Source: Bacillota bacterium (GTDB lineage Bacteria; Bacillota_A; Clostridia; Lutisporales; Lutisporaceae). From it: a stretch of DNA of 19,392 nt. The stretch spans positions 1-19,392 of the forward strand of contig JAKJBT010000028.1 in the NCBI GenBank assembly GCA_022706865.1, read 5' to 3'. Made by a program: the position numbers and the translations under genes. The first letter of the stretch is position 1. Each line of letters begins with the position of its first letter. Below are positions 13,496-19,392 of this stretch, piece after piece. The notes under the pieces were generated by a model. That model saw only the letters and a program-made list of their open reading frames with translations. It ran no database searches and was not told the DNA's origin.

Positions 13496-15904
13496 ATGAG
13501 GGACAAGCATATATACGACAGCATTTTTAACAATAGCCATACTCCTATGCTCATTATTGATTGTGAAAGCGGAGAGATTAAGGACGGAAATCTTGCTGCA
13601 TGCAGATATTATGGATATACAATTGAAGAACTTCTGAGAATGAAAATTACAGATATTAATACCTTGAGCCATGAGGAAGTATTCGAGGAAATGAATAAAG
13701 CCAGAAAAGAGAACAGAAGGTATTTTAGATTCAGACACAGGCTTTCCAGCGGTGAAATAAGAGATGTAGAGGTTTATAGCGGCCCATTGCCGTCTGGTTA
13801 TGAACCGTTATTGCTTTCAATAATACATGATGTTCATGAAAAGAAAGAGATGGAGCACATGATCAATATGCAGGAAAGCTATTTTTTGAGCTTATATGAG
13901 AACTCGCCGGAAGCCATAGCAGTACTTGACAATGAGTTTAAAATCATAAGTATAAATAAAAGCTTTGAAAAGGTATTCCAATATAATATTAAAGAGATAA
14001 AGCATCAGAATATAACCGATGTTTTGTGCGATGAGAAGTTCTATGATGAATCCGAATATTTTAAGAATTGCATAGCCAAAGGGGAATTTGTGAGGGAGGA
14101 TACGCTGAGAAAGAGAAAGGACGGGACTCTGGTGAACGTATCCTTGCTTGGATATCCAATAACATTAAAAGGGGAACAGATCGGGGTATATGTTATTTAC
14201 ACTGATTTAAGCAATGTAAAGGAAATAGAAAGTAAAAAGCGGCTGTTTTCAGAGATATTCAGGAACAATACAGTAGGTGTTGTTATTACTGATATTGATG
14301 GGAAAATTCAATGGATAAACAATGCCTTCACAGAGATAACCGGTTTTACAGAGAATGAAGTCAATGGAAAGAAGCCGAGCATTTTAAAATCGGGGATTCA
14401 GGATCAGGAGTATTACAGCAATATGTGGAATTCCATATTGAAAACAGGAAAATGGCAGGGAGAGGTTTTCAACAAGCGTAAGGACGGAGAACTGTATCAA
14501 ATAAGCCTGAACATTTTTGCTATCAGGGACAATAAGGGCATCATAGAGCATCTTGTCGGAATGCTCAGTGATATTACTGATGCAAAACAGAAAGAAATCA
14601 AGATAGAGGCACTTACCAACAAGGACAGTCTTACGGATTTGTTCAGCCGGGATTATTTTGTTAATAAGCTTAATAACGAGATTTCAAGAAGGATTAAAAA
14701 TAAAGATTTAGACCGGAAACTGGCAATCATATTTCTGGACATAGACGATTTTAAAGAAATAAATGATACCTTGGGACATACTGTAGGAGATATCATTTTG
14801 AAAGAGTTTGCAAAAAGGCTTAAATCAAGCATCAGAGAGAATGATATTGCAGCAAGGTTCGGCGGTGATGAGTTTATAATTATGCTGCTGTTAGCAAAAG
14901 AGAATTATGAGATACTTCATATTGCAAACAGGATACTGGAGGAGATAAGCAAGCCCTTTGTCCTGGATAGCATTGAACTTCATATAACAGCCAGCCTGGG
15001 TATTGCAAAATATCCCGACGATGGATCGGATTCCACTGTTTTAATCAGAAATGCAGACATTGCAATGTATAGGTCAAAAGAGAACAAAAACAGGAAAATT
15101 ACCATGTTTGAATCAGAATTGGACGAGGAAGTAAGGGAATACTTCAAAATCAAGAACAATTTAAGAAATGCAGTAACGAATAATGAACTATTTTTGGAAT
15201 ATCAGCCCATAATTGACGCAGTAGAAAATAAAATAATCGGAGCGGAAGCATTATTAAGATGGAATTACGAGGGGAGAAAGGTTATTCAGCCAATGAAGTT
15301 TATTCCTGTGGCAGAAAAGAACGGTTATATGCAATCCATAGGGGAATGGGTAATGCTTGAAGCATGCATGCAGAATAAGCTATGGCAGAATAAAGGTTAC
15401 AGCCCGATATATGTTTCGGTCAATGTATCTATAATCCAGCTTGAGCAGCCGAAATTCTATGAAACTGTGGGAAAAGTGCTGTATGATTCACAACTGAAAC
15501 CTGAGTATTTACAGTTGGAGATAACCGAAACAATTTTCACCAAGAACTACGAAAAGATTGCGGACACAATCAGAAGAATAAATGAACTAGGAGTCAAAAT
15601 AGCGATTGATGACTTTGGGACAGGCTATTCCTCCATGGGACAGCTAAGCAGACTTGAGATATCCAAACTGAAAATTGACAAGTCCTTCATATGGGAAATA
15701 CATCGAAGTGAAAATAAGAACAAAATTGTAAAAGCTATTATTTCTTTAGCAAAAAGCCTGAACCTTGATCTGACTGCAGAGGGGGTGGAGGCAAGCGACC
15801 AGTTGGATTTCCTGATTGAAAACGGGTGCAATATTGTTCAGGGATATTTATACAGTAAACCTTTGAACTCATGTGATATTGAGAAGCTTTTCCAAATGAG
15901 GTGA
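13496..15904 (+). CDS. Cytoplasmic c-di-GMP enzyme (PAS-PAS-PAS-GGDEF-EAL)
   Basis: The 802-residue protein has three PAS domains (about 7-113, 126-242, 247-364), a GGDEF diguanylate cyclase domain with intact GGDEF at 456-460 and an RxxD inhibitory site at 447-450, and an EAL phosphodiesterase domain. The EAL part keeps EALLRW at 584-589, N643, EITE at 675-678, DDFGTGYSS at 705-713, and AEGVE at 761-765, so both activities look possible. No membrane segments. The first 240 residues are closely similar to the hybrid kinase at 11051, but the kinase core is replaced. The frame opens at 13466, but AGGGAGG precedes ATG 13496 and this aligns with the paralog's start. A Spo0E-like gene begins 6 bp after the stop. 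Which activity dominates cannot be read from sequence. Confidence 0.93.
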   Translation: MRDKHIYDSIFNNSHTPMLIIDCESGEIKDGNLAACRYYGYTIEELLRMKITDINTLSHEEVFEEMNKARKENRRYFRFRHRLSSGEIRDVEVYSGPLPSGYEPLLLSIIHDVHEKKEMEHMINMQESYFLSLYENSPEAIAVLDNEFKIISINKSFEKVFQYNIKEIKHQNITDVLCDEKFYDESEYFKNCIAKGEFVREDTLRKRKDGTLVNVSLLGYPITLKGEQIGVYVIYTDLSNVKEIESKKRLFSEIFRNNTVGVVITDIDGKIQWINNAFTEITGFTENEVNGKKPSILKSGIQDQEYYSNMWNSILKTGKWQGEVFNKRKDGELYQISLNIFAIRDNKGIIEHLVGMLSDITDAKQKEIKIEALTNKDSLTDLFSRDYFVNKLNNEISRRIKNKDLDRKLAIIFLDIDDFKEINDTLGHTVGDIILKEFAKRLKSSIRENDIAARFGGDEFIIMLLLAKENYEILHIANRILEEISKPFVLDSIELHITASLGIAKYPDDGSDSTVLIRNADIAMYRSKENKNRKITMFESELDEEVREYFKIKNNLRNAVTNNELFLEYQPIIDAVENKIIGAEALLRWNYEGRKVIQPMKFIPVAEKNGYMQSIGEWVMLEACMQNKLWQNKGYSPIYVSVNVSIIQLEQPKFYETVGKVLYDSQLKPEYLQLEITETIFTKNYEKIADTIRRINELGVKIAIDDFGTGYSSMGQLSRLEISKLKIDKSFIWEIHRSENKNKIVKAIISLAKSLNLDLTAEGVEASDQLDFLIENGCNIVQGYLYSKPLNSCDIEKLFQMR

Positions 15905-15910
15905 AACAGT

Positions 15911-16096
15911 ATGGCAGATATTGATGCAATTAATTCTGATATTGAAGTACTAAGGGATATGCTGATGAGCTTGATTCATAGCAAGGGAGATTTGTTGAAT
16001 GCAGAAGTACTTGAAGCCAGTATCCGACTTGATAATGCGCTTTATGAACATAATAGATTGTTGTATAGAGGGAGCAGCTGTAATAATAATCGCTAA
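15911..16096 (+). CDS. Spo0E-like aspartyl-phosphate phosphatase
   Basis: The 61-residue, probably two-helix protein resembles the Spo0E family, which removes phosphate from Spo0A~P and so delays sporulation. It shows the family layout: IEVLRDMLMSLI, a short linker KGDLLNAEVLEAS, and the signature segment S-x-x-LD-x-AL-x-E (ASIRLDNALYEH), equivalent to the SQELD motif, with Ile-Arg replacing Gln-Glu. The start follows GAGGTGA and lies 6 bp after the GGDEF-EAL stop, so both are translated from one transcript. A terminator follows at 16148. The motif deviation lowers certainty about activity, not family. Confidence 0.78.
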   Translation: MADIDAINSDIEVLRDMLMSLIHSKGDLLNAEVLEASIRLDNALYEHNRLLYRGSSCNNNR

Positions 16097-16147
16097 AAAG
16101 CCGCTGGAATATTCTTGATTGCCATACTGCTTTACTATAAAGAGACG

Positions 16148-16177
16148 GGGGTGTCGTAAACTGCGGCACTCCTTTTT
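16148..16177 (+). terminator. Intrinsic terminator after the Spo0E-like gene
   Basis: GGGGTGTCG (16148-16156) pairs with CGGCACTCC (16164-16172), with two G-U pairs and a 7-nt loop, followed by five T. It closes the GGDEF-EAL/Spo0E transcript. Confidence 0.85.
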
Positions 16178-16183
16178 CGTATG

Positions 16184-16212
16184 TTGCCATTTTTTCTGAA
16201 AATTTGTATAAT
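16184..16212 (+). promoter_or_regulatory. Sigma-A-type promoter of the LuxR/MalT-like regulator
   Basis: TTGCCA (16184-16189) and TATAAT (16207-16212) are exactly 17 bp apart, placing the transcript start near 16219. This excludes the upstream ATG at 16181 as the protein start and supports TTG at 16244. Confidence 0.85.
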
Positions 16213-16243
16213 AATTACAACAGTCATCGAAGGAGGGAACATA

Positions 16244-18712
16244 TTGGGAAGAAGCAGAATCAGCAGAGTTGAAATGCATTATTTCTCCGACAGGCTGAAG
16301 CAAAAATTAAGAGACATGTTTTATGCGCCGGCCACTGTTGTGGAAGCTCCCTCCGGTTATGGCAAAACCACAGCAATACGGGATTTTTTGAAAGCGGAGC
16401 TTTCTCCGGGTATCCCTGTTTATTGGTTTACTGCTGCTGATGAAGCTCCTGCCGCAGGCTTTCGGCGTTTATGCCGTGAAATTGACAAAATAGACAGCTG
16501 GGCTGGCGAACGCCTTTTAAAAATTGAATTTCCAAATGCCGTTACCACAGGGGAGGCCTGCGATGCAATCCGAAGCATACAATGCAGGCATGAAACCTAC
16601 CTTGTTATAGATAACTTTCAATTCCTGCATACCTCCTTACCTTCCTCATTCTTTACCGCGCTTTTGGAGCATGGGGGTGAAGGACTGCATATCATCATTG
16701 TGACCCAGATGCTCAAACGCAATATGCTTTCGGCAATTGCGGGCCGAGGGTTCCTTCATATCACCGCTTCTGACCTGAGGCTGGATGCAGAGGAAATAAG
16801 ACGTTACTATTCACTTGCGGGATTAAGGATCACCTGTGAGGATGCCCTGGCTGTTGAACGCTACACTGAGGGATGGATCATAGCGGTATATTTGCAGCTC
16901 TGTGCTTACCCGGATACGGGAGTTTTATACGGTACATCCGGTATACTGACCCTTATGGAGCATCTTGTATGGGATACCCTGACCGAAGAGCAGCAGGTAT
17001 TTCTTCTGCGGCTGTCTCCCTTTGAGATGATTACCGTGCAGCAGGCCTGTGCACTTAACGGCTTCGACAAACTGCCGGAATACGCTCTGGATGCTCTTGA
17101 AAGCCCATTTATCCGTCATGAGGCTTATGAAGGACGATATGAGCTTCACAGTATTCTGAGCCAGCTGCTTACTCAGAAGTGCAGTGAACGCGGGAGTACT
17201 TTTGAACGGGAGTGCTTTCTGACCGCGGGGGATTTATGCAGGGATGAGGGCAAAATCTCAAACGCCCTGGGCTTTTATTGGAAAGCCGGGGATTTTGAGC
17301 GGATACTTTCCATGGATTTTTCCAATAATATTTTAGAAAATATAGGCGATTCGCATTTTGCTGAGCTGGCTCTGGATATCGAAAGCTGTCCGGTTGATAT
17401 AAAGAGAAGGCATGTACTTTCAATGCTCAGAGTTGCCTGGGCACTGTATATGAACGGGAAAAAAGCTCAGTATGAGCTGCTGCTGGAGGAACTGAGAGAA
17501 CTGCCGGAGCTGGCAGAGGATTCCGACCTCATGGGGGAATGGCTTCTTCTGGCTTCCTACAGAAGCTATCCGAATATTGCCGAAATGACTGCAGTACTCA
17601 GGCAGGCGGCGGTGTTTTTTAAGGGCAGATGCTCCCGGGTTATACTGTCTTCAGCCCCCTGGTGCCGGGGCAATTACTGTGCCCTTGTGGAGCTGCATAC
17701 TGTGCCGGGACAAGCTGAAAGAGAAGCAGAGGAACTGGAGGAGTACATCGGGTTGTATTCACAGCTTACGGGAGGCCACGGCAGCGGGGCGGATGTATTG
17801 TTTCGGGCGGAGCTGGCCTATTACAGGGGAAACCTGAGTGAAGCTGAGATACTTGCATACAAAGCTGCTTTTCTGGCTGAGGGCAGGCAGCAAAGCATTG
17901 TTCTGTTGGGGGCTACGATGCTGCTGGCCGAGATAGCACTGCACAAGGCCGATACGGCAGGCTGGCAGAATGCCATCAGCTCCATGGAGCGTGCGGCGTC
18001 CTTTACCTCTCAGGATTCCTTCATACTCAGACAAGCCCTGGATATCAGCCGGGGGGCGCTTTTCAGCGAGCTGCAGCAGATTGAGAGAATAGCCGATTGG
18101 CTTAAAAAGGGGGACTTTTCGGATCAGAGGCTCAATCCCGCAATGATTTACAACGGTATGTACGTGCATATAAGCTATCTGATGCACAGGGGAGAATTCC
18201 CGCGGCTGCTGGGAATGCTTGAGGCCATGTATCCTGAGGGTTTGAGGTTCAATCCCTTCAGGGATATGCTCCTGTCTCTGATTCTGGCTGTCGGGCATAT
18301 ATCGGTGGGCAACCGTGATCAAGCATGTGCCCTTGTTGCACGGGCCGGGAAAATGGCTCTGCCTGACGGACTGATATTTCCTTTCGCTGCATACTCATGG
18401 CTGCTTCAGGGTTTGTCCGATGAACTGGTCAGCAAGCAATACCCTGAACTTACCGATAAGTTTAACGAAATAAAAGACAGGTTCTCGTCGGGCTGGACAA
18501 GGCTCTATGAAGATATAACACCGGAGGAATTTCCTCCCGACCTGACGCCCCGGGAATATGAGGTGGCAAAGCTGGCGGCGGAGGGACTGCATAACAGTGA
18601 GATAGCAAAACGTTTGGTGGTTACGGAAAGCACCGTCAGGACCCATATGCGTGCTATATTCCAAAAACTGGACATAGACCGTCGGACGAAGCTTGCGGAA
18701 AAGCTTAAGTGA
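16244..18712 (+). CDS. LuxR-family ATP-dependent regulator (MalT/LAL type)
   Basis: The 822-residue transcription factor has an N-terminal STAND-type ATPase with Walker A APSGYGKTT at 35-43 and Walker B YLVIDNFQFL at 119-128, a long helical, TPR-like middle, and a C-terminal LuxR helix-turn-helix (LTPREYEVAKLAAEGLHNSEIAKRL...TVRTHMRAIFQKL, about 767-822). In this family an inducer and ATP drive oligomerisation and activation. TTG 16244 follows GGAGGG by 6 bases and lies after the promoter; the longer frame from 16181 would begin upstream of it. The next gene begins 13 bp after its stop and is probably co-transcribed. Base composition is visibly richer in G+C than the hydrolase and PAS genes. 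Target and inducer unknown. Confidence 0.9.
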   Translation: MGRSRISRVEMHYFSDRLKQKLRDMFYAPATVVEAPSGYGKTTAIRDFLKAELSPGIPVYWFTAADEAPAAGFRRLCREIDKIDSWAGERLLKIEFPNAVTTGEACDAIRSIQCRHETYLVIDNFQFLHTSLPSSFFTALLEHGGEGLHIIIVTQMLKRNMLSAIAGRGFLHITASDLRLDAEEIRRYYSLAGLRITCEDALAVERYTEGWIIAVYLQLCAYPDTGVLYGTSGILTLMEHLVWDTLTEEQQVFLLRLSPFEMITVQQACALNGFDKLPEYALDALESPFIRHEAYEGRYELHSILSQLLTQKCSERGSTFERECFLTAGDLCRDEGKISNALGFYWKAGDFERILSMDFSNNILENIGDSHFAELALDIESCPVDIKRRHVLSMLRVAWALYMNGKKAQYELLLEELRELPELAEDSDLMGEWLLLASYRSYPNIAEMTAVLRQAAVFFKGRCSRVILSSAPWCRGNYCALVELHTVPGQAEREAEELEEYIGLYSQLTGGHGSGADVLFRAELAYYRGNLSEAEILAYKAAFLAEGRQQSIVLLGATMLLAEIALHKADTAGWQNAISSMERAASFTSQDSFILRQALDISRGALFSELQQIERIADWLKKGDFSDQRLNPAMIYNGMYVHISYLMHRGEFPRLLGMLEAMYPEGLRFNPFRDMLLSLILAVGHISVGNRDQACALVARAGKMALPDGLIFPFAAYSWLLQGLSDELVSKQYPELTDKFNEIKDRFSSGWTRLYEDITPEEFPPDLTPREYEVAKLAAEGLHNSEIAKRLVVTESTVRTHMRAIFQKLDIDRRTKLAEKLK

Positions 18713-18725
18713 CGGGGGTGAACTT

Positions 18726-19202
18726 TTGAACAAAGAGATTAAGGAATATATTAACATTGAAATAAAAGCAGCCGCAGCATTTAATTTCTTTATAAGCGGT
18801 ATGATTACAGCTCTTATATACCATAAAGCTGATACAGTTCCGACGGATACCGTCAGTATTGCAATTGATTTGACCATTACCTGCCTTTTAACCTTTATTA
18901 TTTCTGCATTTTTTAACAGGGCAAGCCTCAGACGGACAAAAACTGCCGGAATCCTTGATGCCCCAAATCCGGTAATTGGCCGTTTAAGCCGCCTGTTCCG
19001 GCGTCCGGTGCTGTTCGGTACTTTGCTTGGTTTTTTCGTCGCAATAGTCCTGTTCGGAATAGCTGCCCCGGTTTTTGCACTTCTTGGGCTCAAGGAGCTT
19101 TCCTTCGGTGTATATATTGCACTGAAGACCATATTCTGCGCACTGTTGGGCAGCGGTGTCACTTTTGTCGGACTGTATGCGGGAATGTGCAGGGCGGAAT
19201 AA
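18726..19202 (+). CDS. Small four-helix membrane protein, unknown function
   Basis: The 158-residue protein has four hydrophobic helices (about 16-33, 43-63, 95-118 and 127-151) with a basic loop between the second and third. No recognised motif. The preferred start is TTG 18726 after GGGGGTGA; the frame extends upstream to 18693 within the regulator gene. It lies 13 bp after the LuxR-type regulator, and this pair may form a sensing or self-regulating unit in which the membrane protein modulates the regulator or is a neighbouring small permease. Confidence 0.75.
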   Translation: MNKEIKEYINIEIKAAAAFNFFISGMITALIYHKADTVPTDTVSIAIDLTITCLLTFIISAFFNRASLRRTKTAGILDAPNPVIGRLSRLFRRPVLFGTLLGFFVAIVLFGIAAPVFALLGLKELSFGVYIALKTIFCALLGSGVTFVGLYAGMCRAE

Positions 19203-19252
19203 AACTTTAAATAGAGTAAAAATATCGTCGGTTTGGACGATGTGGAATAAAA

Positions 19253-19292
19253 AATCCTATTTTACAATATATTAGTAAGATAGGGTTTTTTT
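19253..19292 (+). terminator. Intrinsic terminator after the membrane protein gene
   Basis: AATCCTATTTTAC (19253-19265) pairs with GTAAGATAGGGTT (19275-19287), two G-U pairs, 9-nt loop, then a run of T. An A-run on the left flank makes it potentially bidirectional. Confidence 0.88.
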
Positions 19293-19328
19293 GCATATTT
19301 CTACTGGATTCCGGAAGGAGGATTGCTT

Positions 19329-19392
19329 ATGAGCTATATAAAAACTGTACTGCCCATGAAGGACTATCGGCTGTTCATGGAAATGGAGGGAG
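19329..19392 (+). CDS. Start of a hypothetical gene (possibly DUF2442-like), cut by window edge
   Basis: An ATG at 19329 follows a strong GGAAGGAGG site by 8 bases. Twenty-one codons are visible, reading MSYIKTVLPMKDYRLFMEME and onward, resembling the N-terminus of small DUF2442-type proteins, which start with a similar 'P-x-x-DY-x-L' strand pair. So little is visible that the family is only a guess; the ribosome binding site and open frame support a real gene. Confidence 0.5.
   Translation, partial: MSYIKTVLPMKDYRLFMEMEG

Noticed and set aside
16181..16243. N-terminal extension of the LuxR-type regulator from ATG 16181 with a hydrophobic stretch
   Set aside because: It overlaps a consensus promoter at 16184-16212 and lacks a ribosome binding site; the apparent hydrophobic segment is noncoding.
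15930..16303. Minus-strand open frames over the Spo0E-like gene and the regulator promoter
   Set aside because: They cross a terminator and a promoter, lack ribosome binding sites, and the opposite strand has a family-like protein.
19224..19241. Small ATCGTC/GACGAT hairpin after the membrane protein gene
   Set aside because: Short stem without a T-run; the stronger hairpin at 19253 serves as terminator.

Overview
The window looks like chromosomal DNA from an endospore-forming, AT-rich Gram-positive anaerobe of the class Clostridia. The signs are strong purine-rich ribosome binding sites, intrinsic terminators, TTG starts, a Spo0E-like gene and a yybP-ykoY Mn2+ riboswitch. A cellulolytic Ruminiclostridium/Acetivibrio-type relative is plausible, but the sequence does not settle the genus.

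Region 1 (1-6604, + strand): a four-gene run encoding a B3-type metallo-beta-lactamase-fold hydrolase, an EntS-like MFS exporter, an AbgA-like M20 amidohydrolase and a CapA-like metallophosphatase. The last two overlap by ATGA. The hydrolase gene is tandemly duplicated: the left copy (C-terminal third only in the window) is followed by a 24-codon stub of the MFS gene. A 1300-bp IS6-like insertion sequence (417-1716) with an 8-bp target duplication sits between the copies. The unit may process and export an amide- or peptide-type small molecule, but its substrate is unknown. It is the best candidate here for an undescribed pathway.

Region 2 (6670-9680, - strand): a P-type IIA cation ATPase of Ca2+-ATPase type with a UUCG-capped terminator. 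Its leader carries a yybP-ykoY Mn2+ riboswitch whose closing stem shares sequence with an intrinsic terminator. This suggests Mn2+-induced readthrough and a role in Mn2+ (or Ca2+/Mn2+) efflux.

Region 3 (9841-10182): a small repeat protein ('4-fold beta flower' type) ending in a leucine run and an arginine-rich tail.

Region 4 (10235-16177): a signalling island. An OmpR-type response regulator (- strand) diverges, through overlapping promoters, from a soluble PAS-PAS hybrid histidine kinase (HisKA-HATPase-REC-HPt). A second protein with nearly the same PAS-PAS sensor, but with PAS-GGDEF-EAL outputs, follows after a terminator. A Spo0E-like phosphatase gene starts 6 bp after its stop. One sensor type thus appears wired to both a phosphorelay and c-di-GMP turnover, with a likely Spo0A brake attached.

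Region 5 (16184-19392): a GC-richer MalT/LAL-type LuxR regulator with a clear sigma-A promoter, a small four-helix membrane protein in the same operon, a terminator, and the first 21 codons of another gene. No rRNA, tRNA or CRISPR array was seen.
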